From Gramella sp. KN1008 (GTDB lineage Bacteria > Bacteroidota > Bacteroidia > Flavobacteriales > Flavobacteriaceae), in the NCBI RefSeq assembly GCF_004332155.1, contig NZ_SJDV01000003.1, forward strand, positions 1 to 64,000: DNA of 64,000 bases. The letters run 5' to 3'. A program made the position numbers and the translations under genes. This document shows positions 25,311-34,553 of this stretch, in pieces (position 1 is the first letter of the stretch; every line of letters starts with the position of its first letter). The notes under the pieces were generated by a model, which worked only from the letters and a program-made list of their open reading frames with translations, ran no database searches and was not told where the DNA came from.

Positions 25311-27950
25311 ATGGAATTAAAAAGCTACCAACAAAACGTAATTGACAGCCTTGAGGACTATTTAGATTACGTTCAAAAATATAATGACCTGGGTAAAGCC
25401 TTTAACCAATATTGGGAAGACAAAATTGGTCCTTATAATCCTATTGATGGGTCAGGCATGGAGCCTTACAAAAATAATATCCCCAATGCGGCCCACGTAT
25501 GTGTGAAAGTTCCTACTGCAGGAGGAAAAACCTTCATCGCTATCAATTCACTACACTCTATTTTTTCTGCTTATGATAGTTCGAAACCCAAGATGGTAGT
25601 TTGGTTAGTGCCCTGGAGTAATTTGTTACAACAAACAGTAAATAACCTCAAGAACCCAGAGCACCCTTATCGCCAAAAGCTAAATTCGCTTTTTAATAAT
25701 AGAGTTGAGATTTATCAAAAGGAAGATTTACTACAGGCTTCCAATTTTAACCCAACCACAGTTAAAGAGCAGATAAGTGTGGTAGTAATGAGCTTTGCTA
25801 GTTTAAGGGCTAAGAACAAGGAAGACAGAAAGGTTTTCGAAGAAAACGGTTATTTAGAAGCATTTGAATCTTTTTATAAGGATGAGAAGCATCTTTTAGA
25901 TAACGTTTCTCCTACGGCATTAATAAACGTACTGAGGTATTTAAATCCTGTGTTGGTTGTAGATGAAAGTCACAATGCTGAAAGTACTTTAAGTGTAGAA
26001 ATGTTGCGAAATCTCAATCCATCATTTATTTTAGACTTAACCGCTACACCGAAACAAAATAGTAATATAATTAGCCTTGTTCCTGCAATTGAATTGAAAA
26101 AGGAGCACATGGTAAAATTACCTGTAATTGTCTATAATAACCACGATAAATCTGAAGTGATTAATAATGCACTTCATCTTCAGAGAAAGCTAGAAATTCT
26201 CGCTCAAAAGGAGGAAAAGGAGGGAGGCAAGTATATTAGACCAATTGTACTCTTCCAGGCTCAGCCCAAAACTAAGGATGACAACACCACCTTCGAGAAA
26301 CTTAAACAACATCTTTTAGAGGTCGGTATTCCAGAGAATCAAATAAAAATAAAAACTGCTGAGATTGATGAGCTTAAGGATGTAGACCTAATGAGTAAGG
26401 AATGTGAAGTGAGATATATCATCACTATAAATGCACTCAAAGAAGGATGGGATTGCCCCTTTGCTTATATATTGGCATCTCTTGCCGACAAATCCAGTGC
26501 CGTGGATGTTGAACAAATTTTAGGTCGGGTTTTACGTCAACCATACGTTCGAAAGCATAAGGCTTATCAGCTTAATCTAAGCTATGTGCTGACAGCTTCT
26601 GCTAAGTTTAATGAAACCCTCGAAAAAATTGTAGTAGGGCTTAGAACAGCAGGATTTAGTAAAAGGGAATATCGTAAAATAGATATGATGCCAGAAGAAG
26701 AAAAGACCAAAATTAAGGACAAACCTGTAAAGTCTTATTTGTTTCCAGAACAAGAAGAAGATAAAGAGGATGAAGATGATTTCGATAAAAGCAGAATTCA
26801 ATATCAGCCTACAGCTAAAGAAGAGGAGTTGAATGAGAATCCTGCGCTCTCCGAAATAGATAAAATGGCTTTTGAACAAAACCAAATTACCGAACATGAA
26901 ATTGCAGAGCAGGAAAAGGAACCAGTTGACGAAAAAATCTTTATGGAAATGGGAGACAAAGTAAAAAGATTTAGAGTAAAGGAATCTTATCTTTCCGTTA
27001 TAGAAGATATTGATTTTCCTCAGTTCTTTTTAAGAGTTACGCCAAGTGACATTTTTGGAACAGAAGAAGAAAGATTGAATCCAGAAGCTTTACTGGAAGG
27101 CTTTAAACTTTCCCAAGAAGATTCAAATATTGATTTTGATAGGATATCTTCAGACCTTTACAAGGTGGACTTGGAGGAATCAGCAAAAGACGAATTCTTG
27201 CCATCCTTTACCCCAATTGAAGACAATTTAGTAAAGGACCCGATTGCTGAATATATTTTAGCCAAACCCAAGGAAAAACAGATTATTGATATTGCCAATG
27301 AACTGACAAATATGATGGGAAATATGTATCCCATAATGGACCCTGAAATTAAGGCATATATTACAAGGATTATTCAAAATCTTAACCATGAGCAACTTAG
27401 GGATATTCTTGTTAGAAAATGGAGCTACAGTGACAAAATAAAAGCAAAAATAAGACAACTTTCAGATGCTTATGCTGAAAGACAATTTATGGACCTCATA
27501 AAATCGAAAAGGATTTTAACTAAACCGTCCTGGAAGCTTCCGAAAGAAATTGTACCTGGTAATCTGGGGTCTTCTATTGGAAACTCACTTTACGAACGTG
27601 AAGGGCATATGAATAATTTTGAGGAAGAGGTAATTATGCAGATAGGTACATCTTCTAATATTCTTTTCTGGCACAGAAATCTGGAACGAGGGAAAGGATA
27701 TTTTATCAATGGATTTAAAGCGAAACATTATCCTGACTTTATTCTACATACTAAATCAGGTAAAACGATTTTATTAGAAACCAAAGGTGGGCACTTAGAT
27801 AATACAGACAGTGCTGCAAAATGCCGTTTAGGTAGCGAATGGGAACGACTTGCAGGAGATGATTTCGCTTACTTCATGGTATTTGAAAAAAATGAAATTG
27901 AAGGAGCATATAGTTTGGATAGAGCTAAGGAATTAATTGGGAAGATGTAA
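25311..27950 (+). CDS. Type III restriction enzyme Res subunit
   Basis: The 879-residue protein has helicase motif I VPTAGGKTF (Lys73), DESH (motif II) near 220, DLTATP, the motif VI region (DVEQILGRVLRQP) and a C-terminal PD-(D/E)xK nuclease: Asp809 and E823-T-K825 in LLETKGG. It hydrolyses ATP and cuts unmodified DNA with Mod. Length is close to typical Res subunits (about 900-1000). Motifs are complete, so the system should be active. Confidence 0.92.
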   Translation: MELKSYQQNVIDSLEDYLDYVQKYNDLGKAFNQYWEDKIGPYNPIDGSGMEPYKNNIPNAAHVCVKVPTAGGKTFIAINSLHSIFSAYDSSKPKMVVWLVPWSNLLQQTVNNLKNPEHPYRQKLNSLFNNRVEIYQKEDLLQASNFNPTTVKEQISVVVMSFASLRAKNKEDRKVFEENGYLEAFESFYKDEKHLLDNVSPTALINVLRYLNPVLVVDESHNAESTLSVEMLRNLNPSFILDLTATPKQNSNIISLVPAIELKKEHMVKLPVIVYNNHDKSEVINNALHLQRKLEILAQKEEKEGGKYIRPIVLFQAQPKTKDDNTTFEKLKQHLLEVGIPENQIKIKTAEIDELKDVDLMSKECEVRYIITINALKEGWDCPFAYILASLADKSSAVDVEQILGRVLRQPYVRKHKAYQLNLSYVLTASAKFNETLEKIVVGLRTAGFSKREYRKIDMMPEEEKTKIKDKPVKSYLFPEQEEDKEDEDDFDKSRIQYQPTAKEEELNENPALSEIDKMAFEQNQITEHEIAEQEKEPVDEKIFMEMGDKVKRFRVKESYLSVIEDIDFPQFFLRVTPSDIFGTEEERLNPEALLEGFKLSQEDSNIDFDRISSDLYKVDLEESAKDEFLPSFTPIEDNLVKDPIAEYILAKPKEKQIIDIANELTNMMGNMYPIMDPEIKAYITRIIQNLNHEQLRDILVRKWSYSDKIKAKIRQLSDAYAERQFMDLIKSKRILTKPSWKLPKEIVPGNLGSSIGNSLYEREGHMNNFEEEVIMQIGTSSNILFWHRNLERGKGYFINGFKAKHYPDFILHTKSGKTILLETKGGHLDNTDSAAKCRLGSEWERLAGDDFAYFMVFEKNEIEGAYSLDRAKELIGKM

Positions 27951-27955
27951 ACCTT

Positions 27956-28837
27956 ATGAATGTAAATCACGATAAAAGATTCTGGTATTATTTAGAACAT
28001 CGCATTCAGTTGATGTGGGAAAGTTATCAGGAGGGCAATTTAAATTCCGCAAGATTGAACCTTAAAGAGATTCTGTGGCAAGCTTCTGACCTTACCATTG
28101 AAAATTTTAAAGGATTAGAAATTGTATTTAACGAGTTACTGCCTATAGAAAGTAAGCAAATTCTGATTGATAATTTGACAGAATTTTGCTCTAATAAGGG
28201 GGAAGAAGCTAAAAAGGAAATTAAAGGAGCCTGGAGAGAAGAAATATCATTAATTAATAGTCTCAAGCATGTATTTGAGAATTCAGAGTATTTTTCAGCA
28301 GATGATTTTTTATGGGAAATTGAGAGGTATGAAAAGGAATCTTCTTTCGGTCAAGAAATTAGATTTCAAAATTTTAAAAATGAAATAATTAAGACCAAGA
28401 ATCCAGTATCAACCGAAAATATGTTCTATGACCTATTCCGATTCGTTCAGTTGGAATCGATAAATTATAACGAACAATTTTGGGATTATCATTTGGATTT
28501 AATTCAAGAATTATTTGATAATATATATCCCAGAGTTTCAGACCCAAATCATTTAAAATCCATATTGGAAGAGGCTGATAAGTTATCTCCTTTCCGTAGA
28601 GAAAAAGCTTTTAAATATTTATTGGAATTAGCTTTAAAATACGATGAGTCTCAGTCAGCAAAAGATAATCTTCTTGAAGCCTATTTCGATTATAAAGACA
28701 TAATACATAAAATTTACGAAGAAGCAGATTTAGAAATTAAGCGGAGAAAAAGTAGGTTTTATGAAGATTTCATTGACGAAGAGAATGATATAATGAATTC
28801 CTTTAGAAATGGAAATCAGGATAACTATGGATATTAA
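27956..28837 (+). CDS. Unknown helical protein linked to type III restriction
   Basis: The 293-residue protein is helical throughout, with a repeated pattern of acidic and aromatic residues (FWYYLEHRIQLMWESYQEGN, FWDYHLDLIQELFDN, FKYLLELALKYD). No motif of a known enzyme is seen. It starts 5 bases after Res, so it is part of the restriction operon and could be an accessory or regulator. Family unknown. Confidence 0.55.
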   Translation: MNVNHDKRFWYYLEHRIQLMWESYQEGNLNSARLNLKEILWQASDLTIENFKGLEIVFNELLPIESKQILIDNLTEFCSNKGEEAKKEIKGAWREEISLINSLKHVFENSEYFSADDFLWEIERYEKESSFGQEIRFQNFKNEIIKTKNPVSTENMFYDLFRFVQLESINYNEQFWDYHLDLIQELFDNIYPRVSDPNHLKSILEEADKLSPFRREKAFKYLLELALKYDESQSAKDNLLEAYFDYKDIIHKIYEEADLEIKRRKSRFYEDFIDEENDIMNSFRNGNQDNYGY

Positions 28838-28884
28838 AATTATACTGTTTCTTTACAAATAAGCGGCCTTAATAACAAAATGCC

Positions 28885-29778
28885 ATGGACTATCTCCAAG
28901 TTTCTAAACATATTAAAGGGAAATACCTCACACCTTTAGAAAATTATAAAATAGAAAATTTGAAAGATGTAAGGAAGTTTCATGAAGAATTAGTCAATGT
29001 CAGAACTGAAATAAGATTTAGGAATGGCCTTGATGTGACACCACATTACAGAGGAGAACAAAATTATGGATGGGATGTTTTGCCAGGGATATACCGACCA
29101 CCATTTTCAACGGGTATCGACCTTGCTCAAACTAGGAAAATTGAAAAAATTGGAGCAGAAATTTTTGAAAGTAGAGTTTCTGCTAAATTTGGAGAGAAAC
29201 AATTATTTAAACATAGTGTAAAGCCGTATGGTGAAAAATGGGACCTATTGTTTCAGGCTCAACATGCTGGAGTTAAAACTAATTTGATTGACTTTTCAAC
29301 ATCAAGTGTCCTTTCAGCTTTTTTTATGTGCGAACCTTCTAAAAAATACGAAAAGGTTGATGGGCAATTATGGGCTCTACTTGTGCCTTCCGAATTTATA
29401 TATAATGAAACTTCTGATTATAACAAATCAGTTTATCCTGAAATAAACCCCTATAAATTAAACAATTCATTTGTATGTAACATACCTACTTACCTAGACG
29501 ATATAGACGAAAGAACTTATCAATTCAGGTTATTTAGACAGCATGGTAGATTGTTTGCATCAAGAGATTCAGATTTAGGTATTCCATTGAACAAAAAAGA
29601 GTTCTGGGAAAATATGATGTTCCGTGTTAGAGTTCCCTCTGCTGTAAAGAATACAATTTTTGAAGAATTGGTTGAAGAGGGAAAAGATAGAGAGAGCATG
29701 ATGATTTTGGAGAGCGAAGAAGCTGACGATATTATAAAAGAAATCAATAATGAAATGAAGCAAGTGGCGTTGATATAA
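28885..29778 (+). CDS. FRG-domain protein
   Basis: The 297-residue protein has the FRG signature elements: HYRGEQNYGWDVLPGIYR (residues 54-71), FQAQHAGVKTNLIDFS and FRLFRQHGRLF. FRG domains are found widely in bacterial mobile elements and near defence genes, with an undetermined activity. It lies 47 bases after the unknown helical gene and in the same direction. A role in defence or element biology is inferred from location. Confidence 0.75.
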   Translation: MDYLQVSKHIKGKYLTPLENYKIENLKDVRKFHEELVNVRTEIRFRNGLDVTPHYRGEQNYGWDVLPGIYRPPFSTGIDLAQTRKIEKIGAEIFESRVSAKFGEKQLFKHSVKPYGEKWDLLFQAQHAGVKTNLIDFSTSSVLSAFFMCEPSKKYEKVDGQLWALLVPSEFIYNETSDYNKSVYPEINPYKLNNSFVCNIPTYLDDIDERTYQFRLFRQHGRLFASRDSDLGIPLNKKEFWENMMFRVRVPSAVKNTIFEELVEEGKDRESMMILESEEADDIIKEINNEMKQVALI

Positions 29779-29803
29779 TTTAAAAAATTAGGGTAAGAGG
29801 ACC

Positions 29804-30787
29804 TTACGCTTCAATTTCCTGAATCCTTTCGTTAAATAGAGTAATTAACCGTTTCAATAAATTGACCTCTTTGCTATCCATGTTGTGGACCTCCCTGTCA
29901 TTTTTGACTTTATTAAACTCATTTTTAATTCCAACTAATCGAGTTCTTTTCCCTTTCTTTCTAAAAAATATGTTTGAACTCTCAAGATAGCTTTTTAAGT
30001 TAGCCTCCCTTTTAAATCCTGTATTTCCAGGTGTCTTTACAATTTCACCTTCCATTAGATTATAATACAGAATGGCTATTTCCTCCTTTGAAAGATTAAA
30101 TTCAATTTCAAATGGATTTGAGGTTGGTATATCAACATATTTATTTTCAATGAAATAATCTTTAGCTAAACCATCAACCGTTTCAAAATAATTTTTAATA
30201 TAATTAAGCAATTGTGAAATCGCATATTGATGTAGTCGCAGGACGTAAATTAAATGTGCTTTTGCAAAAAACATTTTTATTTCCTCTTTTTTCAATTTTT
30301 CGCCACCTTCAAACTTTCCCTGACTTAAAACCTCAGCCATTTCTTCTGCCGTATTAATTGTATCTTCAAGTTCAATGTCATGATACTCCTTCAAAATATC
30401 TAAAACCACAGATTGCATAGAGTCATACTCATAAGGAAGCTCACCTGGAAAATACATTACTCCTTGTTCGGGAAAGCCTCGATATTCGGAATCTATTGTA
30501 TAGGAACTTTCTAAAATAAAGTTCTCTTGAATATCCTCTAATTCCTGGAAAGTTGATGCTAGTTTTTCTCTAATTCGATTTAAAAAACCTACCTCAACAC
30601 CTTTGCTATAATCTATATGGTCCTTAATATAAACTTCAATTTCTCGAATTTTATAATCAAAATATTCTTTTCCTAATTCAGTAACCCAAATGCCATTCCA
30701 TAGAAAACATTCTCCATGAGTGTTATATAGAATATTTAGACTTAATCTCTCAATAACTAATTGATTCAATTTCACTAACTCTCTCAT
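29804..30787 (-). CDS. Unknown protein of island A
   Basis: The 327-residue protein is mostly helical. The C-terminal segment FNLSKEEIAILYYNLMEGEIVK ... LKSYLESSNIFFRKKGKRTRL resembles a helical DNA-binding-like module often met at the end of Bacteroidetes mobile-element proteins (RteC-like style). It lies 37 bases after the recombinase in the same direction, so the two may be transcribed together. Function unknown. Confidence 0.5.
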   Translation of the reverse strand: MRELVKLNQLVIERLSLNILYNTHGECFLWNGIWVTELGKEYFDYKIREIEVYIKDHIDYSKGVEVGFLNRIREKLASTFQELEDIQENFILESSYTIDSEYRGFPEQGVMYFPGELPYEYDSMQSVVLDILKEYHDIELEDTINTAEEMAEVLSQGKFEGGEKLKKEEIKMFFAKAHLIYVLRLHQYAISQLLNYIKNYFETVDGLAKDYFIENKYVDIPTSNPFEIEFNLSKEEIAILYYNLMEGEIVKTPGNTGFKREANLKSYLESSNIFFRKKGKRTRLVGIKNEFNKVKNDREVHNMDSKEVNLLKRLITLFNERIQEIEA

Positions 30788-30824
30788 ATTCAGATATCCT
30801 TATTTGCTTGTGATTTTAGACAAA

Positions 30825-32048
30825 TTAGGAAAATTTTTCGGTTAGTTTACTCATATCTTTTTTTACATTTTTATCTAGAATCTTGGCGTAATGTTGAGTC
30901 ATTTTAAGGTTTGTATGTCCCATCATACTTGATACTGTTTCAATACTTAAACCATTTCCCAAAGTTACTGTTGTTGCGAAAGTGTGTCGTGCGACATAAT
31001 GAGTTAGATTTTTTTTAATACCGCATAAATCGGCAATTTCTTTCAAGTATTCATTCATTTTTTGGCTGGTTAAGGTTGGGATTAAATAATTTCCATTAAA
31101 ACCTGAATACTTTTCAATGATTCTCTGGGCCCTGGGCAATAGTGGAACATTTGATTTTACACCTGTTTTCATTCTATTAGTGTCAATCCATAAAGTTCCT
31201 TCATTATCCTTTACTAGATTTTCCTCCTTTAAATTAACAACTTCAATTGGAGCATAACCAGTGTAGCATGAGAAAAGAAAGATATCCTTTATACGTGAAA
31301 GTCTAAATGTGGAAAACTCTTTTTGTTCAATTGCTCGTAATTCGGCATCTGTCAGATAAACAGCATCTTTAGTTACTATCTTTCCATCATAATTTCTCAG
31401 TGGATTTTTATGAATCAATTCCCTTTTTACTCCATGATTGAATATGGTTGAAAGTCTTTGAATATATTTTACAGCAGAATTATTATCAATACCAATCTTT
31501 CCTTTATACTTTGATTCATATCTGAGGAAAGACTCAAATTCATAAACCATTGGGTTTGTAATATCTGTAATTGGAATATCAGCTTTTTTATATTTTAACT
31601 TTATAAATTTTAAAAATAATTCCGCAGCCCTATTATATTTTTGCTGAGTCGCTCGACTTCTTTCCTTAAACTTGACTTTTTTGTCGAAGTAATTTTTATG
31701 AAAAATATAGACTTCATAAAATGTGACTTCAGGATTGGTTTTTAATTCACCTTTGAGTAGGGCTTTTATCTCACTCGCTGTGATATTGATATTTTTCTTA
31801 GAAGATAATTCAATATAAGCGTTCTCAATATCATTGGATATCTGATTTAGGACTACTTGTATTGTCTTTTCTTTCTTCAGTTTTAGGACATTTCTTAAAT
31901 GGTTGGTTGATTGCCATCTTTTTTTACTTATCCATTTTCCAGTGCTTAGTGTGGTTGATGTCTTTCTATAATTAATTTTGCAGAAAATTGGGTTTTCCCC
32001 ATGTTTGTTTTCTTTATCTGATTTTAAATAGAAAATAGTTTTAACCAT
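30825..32048 (-). CDS. Tyrosine recombinase (integrase) of island A
   Basis: The 407-residue protein has an N-terminal Arm-DNA-binding part, a SAM-like core-binding part (about 110-210) and a catalytic domain with Lys294, His350 and Arg354 (HYVAR), His378 (MGH) and Tyr387 nucleophile. The first catalytic arginine (box I) is replaced: the motif reads CYTGYAPIEV, where position 266 is Ala. Such loss is known in some Bacteroidetes integrases such as IntDOT. It sits beside the right att copy and should catalyse insertion at ssrA. Confidence 0.88.
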   Translation of the reverse strand: MVKTIFYLKSDKENKHGENPIFCKINYRKTSTTLSTGKWISKKRWQSTNHLRNVLKLKKEKTIQVVLNQISNDIENAYIELSSKKNINITASEIKALLKGELKTNPEVTFYEVYIFHKNYFDKKVKFKERSRATQQKYNRAAELFLKFIKLKYKKADIPITDITNPMVYEFESFLRYESKYKGKIGIDNNSAVKYIQRLSTIFNHGVKRELIHKNPLRNYDGKIVTKDAVYLTDAELRAIEQKEFSTFRLSRIKDIFLFSCYTGYAPIEVVNLKEENLVKDNEGTLWIDTNRMKTGVKSNVPLLPRAQRIIEKYSGFNGNYLIPTLTSQKMNEYLKEIADLCGIKKNLTHYVARHTFATTVTLGNGLSIETVSSMMGHTNLKMTQHYAKILDKNVKKDMSKLTEKFS

Positions 32049-32097
32049 TATTGGAATTTTTAAGGTTGAACAAAACTATCAGTCAGAACAAAAAATT

Positions 32098-32122
32098 GAA
32101 AAGTCTCTTTAAGTCTACTTTT
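32098..32122 (-). repeat. Island A subterminal inverted repeat, right copy
   Basis: Matches the reverse complement of 19872-19896 with two mismatches in 25 bases. Lies upstream of the recombinase gene. Confidence 0.55.
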
Positions 32123-32157
32123 AATATTTAGTTACCCTCAAATTGTGTCAATCTATA

Positions 32158-32179
32158 GGGGTAACTGTAGAGGTAACTC
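32158..32179 (+). repeat. Island A subterminal direct repeat, right copy
   Basis: GGGGTAACT then GAGGTAACTC, a direct match to the paired motif at 19595-19615. Confidence 0.5.
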
Positions 32180-32223
32180 TTTTTTGGAGTAAAATGTGTC
32201 TTTTGAAATGTATTCCAAAAGAA

Positions 32224-32257
32224 AAAGCCCTATAAACACTAAAGTTTAAAGGGCTTT
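32224..32257. terminator. Terminator-like hairpin at the island junction
   Basis: AAAGCCCT pairs with AGGGCTTT with an inner TAAAC/GTTTA stem and A/T runs. It lies 33 bases from the att copy at 32290, the same distance as in the 19452 hairpin and its att copy. Confidence 0.65.
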
Positions 32258-32289
32258 AATTTCAAATGTGTCATTTGACACAAAGAGTT

Positions 32290-32302
32290 GTGGAGTCGGA
32301 GG
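32290..32302 (-). repeat. att copy shared by islands A and B
   Basis: GTGGAGTCGGAGG matches 13 bases of the ssrA 3' end. The next bases (CAACAC) differ from ssrA. Confidence 0.75.
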
Positions 32303-32440
32303 CAACACTAAGATGCAAAACCTTAACTTTATTAAACGTCCTATTTTCCTGTAAAGTTAATTATAAAATCAATATTAGTAAGGGTTTAAAAGTAATTTAC
32401 TTTTTGTTATACTTTTTAATACTTTGCATTTAATTGCAGT

Positions 32441-32467
32441 TTACCGTACAACTACCGTACAAATTTA
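32441..32467 (+). repeat. Island B subterminal repeat, left copy
   Basis: TTACCGTACA and ACCGTACAA occur in tandem, and the same pair recurs at 40448-40475 in the same orientation near the right end. Probable recombinase binding sites. Confidence 0.55.
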
Positions 32468-32468
32468 A

Positions 32469-32476
32469 TAGATTTG
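32469..32476 (+). promoter_or_regulatory. Candidate -7 box of the island B integrase gene
   Basis: TAGATTTG fits TAnnTTTG, 22 bases before the ATG at 32499, and directly abuts the ACCGTACA repeats. If the repeats bind the recombinase, it would repress its own gene. Confidence 0.4.
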
Positions 32477-32498
32477 TATTGTTCAAATTATTACAAGT

Positions 32499-33761
32499 AT
32501 GGCTACTGTTAATTTTCTTTACCGATCTACTAGGGTAAAAGCACCTTTAAACTTACGTTTACTTTTTCGTCACAATGACAAAGATTTTGTTATTGGAGGC
32601 AAAACTAAAATAGATGTTTCAAAGGATTACTGGAGCAACCACCACAGCAAACAGCGCTTAAAAGATATTGAGGTTAAGAACCTGCAAACGGAAGTAAACA
32701 ACCAGTTAAGCGAATTAGAAAACCACATTTTAAAAGCCTTTAATTCTACTCAACCGGGAAAGGTAAACAAAGACTGGTTAAAAACTACAATTGAAAATTA
32801 CTACAACCCACCACAGGTTAAAAAAATTCCTACTGATCTTGTTAGTTACATTGATTACTATTTAGAGTACCGTAAAAATGAAATAACCGAAGCAAACAGG
32901 AAAAAAGTAAAGGTTACCAAAAACAAGATGTTACGGTTACAAAAGGAACTGGGAAAGCCTATTTTAATCAATGAAGTAAATGAAGACTTTAAAAAGGCTT
33001 ATGTAGATTTCAGTAATAAATATGCCTATTCTCAAAATACACAACACCGGGAGTTTGTTCTAATAAAAACGATTTGTTTCCACGCCCGGTATTTGGGATT
33101 AAAAACACACCACCAACTTGACGGCATAACCTTACAGCGCGAAGAGGCAAACCACATTTACTTAACTCTTGAGGAACTGGAAAAGGTTAAAAAAGCTGAT
33201 CTAAAACACGATTATTTAGATAATGCACGCGACTGGCTTTTAATTAGTTGTTACACCGGGCAAAGAGTTTCCGATTTTATGCGGTTTAAGCCTGAAATGA
33301 TAAGAACCGAAAACGGCAAACCTTTACTAGAGTTTAGACAAAAGAAGACCAAAAAAGAAATGTCTATTCCTGTTGTAAAGGAGGTACGGGAAATTTTAGC
33401 AAAAAGAGGCGGCAAGTTTCCACGCCCTATTTCAGATCAACGGTATAACGATTACATTAAAGAAGTTTGCGAAGAGGCAACTATTAATGATGAGGTTAAA
33501 GGTAAAAGACGTATTTCAATAGCCCCAAAGGGAGTTAAACCTACTAAAAACGATTACCGGGATATTGAAGACAAGTTTGAAAAATGGGAGTTAGTTACCT
33601 CTCATATTGGCAGACGTTCATTTGCTACAAACTTTTACGGCAAAGTACCTACAACCTACCTAATAAATATGACAGGACACGGAAGCGAAAAGGCTTTTCT
33701 TAATTACATTAAAAAGAGCAATAAAGATTTAGCACTTGACGCTTTTAACTATTTTGAATAA
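32499..33761 (+). CDS. Tyrosine recombinase (integrase) of island B
   Basis: The 420-residue protein has an Arm-type DNA-binding N-terminus, a core-binding domain (about 110-210) and a catalytic domain with Arg256 (CYTGQRVSDF), a Lys near 282-286, His369 and Arg372 (SHIGRR), His394 (TGH) and nucleophile Tyr403. All catalytic residues are present, in contrast to island A's enzyme. It should insert the element at ssrA. Confidence 0.9.
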   Translation: MATVNFLYRSTRVKAPLNLRLLFRHNDKDFVIGGKTKIDVSKDYWSNHHSKQRLKDIEVKNLQTEVNNQLSELENHILKAFNSTQPGKVNKDWLKTTIENYYNPPQVKKIPTDLVSYIDYYLEYRKNEITEANRKKVKVTKNKMLRLQKELGKPILINEVNEDFKKAYVDFSNKYAYSQNTQHREFVLIKTICFHARYLGLKTHHQLDGITLQREEANHIYLTLEELEKVKKADLKHDYLDNARDWLLISCYTGQRVSDFMRFKPEMIRTENGKPLLEFRQKKTKKEMSIPVVKEVREILAKRGGKFPRPISDQRYNDYIKEVCEEATINDEVKGKRRISIAPKGVKPTKNDYRDIEDKFEKWELVTSHIGRRSFATNFYGKVPTTYLINMTGHGSEKAFLNYIKKSNKDLALDAFNYFE

Positions 33762-33858
33762 TTGGTAGCCAATTTTTTTTTTGACTACATTTAAAGAATG
33801 AGGTTAATTATAATAGAAAATTTAAAAAACAATCCCCGAAAATTCTCAAAATTTTATA

Positions 33859-34098
33859 ATGACTCTTTACGAATTCAGTAGGTTAGCGAAACAACAGCAA
33901 TATTCTATTGCTTTTAACAAAGGAACTTTTATTGAACATTATTTTACAGGATACCGTAAGTTTTCTCTTTACGCAGTTGAGAAGTTTTTTGTTGAAGTAG
34001 AGTATAGCAGTAAAGAAAACAAAATAATTGGCATAAAAACATTTAAAACGGGAAAGGAGTTGTTTAAATATTCCCCAATTAAAATTCTCAAGTTTTAA
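33859..34098 (+). CDS. Small unknown protein of island B
   Basis: The 79-residue protein has an N-terminal helix (LYEFSRLAKQQQYSIAFN), then aromatic-rich strands (HYFTGYRKFSLYAVEKFFVEVEYSS). No family recognised. It is 97 bases after the integrase and in the same direction. Small size leaves some doubt that it is expressed. Confidence 0.5.
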   Translation: MTLYEFSRLAKQQQYSIAFNKGTFIEHYFTGYRKFSLYAVEKFFVEVEYSSKENKIIGIKTFKTGKELFKYSPIKILKF

Positions 34099-34141
34099 AA
34101 CATAGAAATTAATTATAATTAAAAAATATAAAATAAAAAGT

Positions 34142-34441
34142 ATGAGTAATGCGGACATAGAAACACCTGTAGATTGGGAAAAGTCATTTAAAATAACTGT
34201 TAAATGGAATGATTTTGATGAAAATAATCCTAGTGATTTTGAAAATCAATCAATACTGGAAGAAGTAGTTCTGAAATATCTCCAAACCTTTAATGAATTA
34301 CCTAAACCAGGTCTTAATTTAGCTACAGGTGATGTGGATACATTAGTTGTAACTAAGGTAGCATTTGGAGTAGATAGTATTGACATTTTCGGATCTCTAA
34401 TTCTTCACTCAATGTTGGAGCTTCCAAGTGCGCGCCATTAG
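34142..34441 (+). CDS. Small unknown protein of island B
   Basis: The 99-residue acidic protein starts with an ATG 43 bases after the previous gene. It has strand-like FKITVKWNDFD and a helix ILEEVVLKYLQTFNELPK, then TLVVTKVAFGVDSIDIFGS. No family recognised. Possible cargo or regulator. Confidence 0.45.
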   Translation: MSNADIETPVDWEKSFKITVKWNDFDENNPSDFENQSILEEVVLKYLQTFNELPKPGLNLATGDVDTLVVTKVAFGVDSIDIFGSLILHSMLELPSARH

Positions 34442-34553
34442 GGTTAGGGTAATAGGGGTTAAAACACCACACCAATTTAAATACATACATCGCCACTCAG
34501 TCAATATTTTACTCTTCTTGAAAATATGAGGGGGGGCTTTGAAAAATAGAGGT

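Larger units (their letters stand above)
19521..32302. mobile_element. Island A integrated at ssrA, with restriction cargo
   Basis: The element is bounded by ssrA 3'-end copies at 19521 and 32290. It carries a tyrosine recombinase facing inward next to the right end, an HTH protein, a BT4734-like replication protein and the restriction/defence operon. Matching subterminal repeats lie near both ends. I see no relaxase, conjugation or virion genes. Boundaries are inferred from the repeats. Confidence 0.75.
32049..32498. other. Junction region between islands A and B
   Basis: No gene. It contains the right-end repeats of island A (32098-32122 and 32158-32179), a terminator-like hairpin (32224-32257), a palindrome TGTGTCA/TGACACA at 32270-32285, the shared att copy (32290-32302), the left-end repeats of island B (32441-32467) and a -7 box for its integrase. 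Confidence 0.6.
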
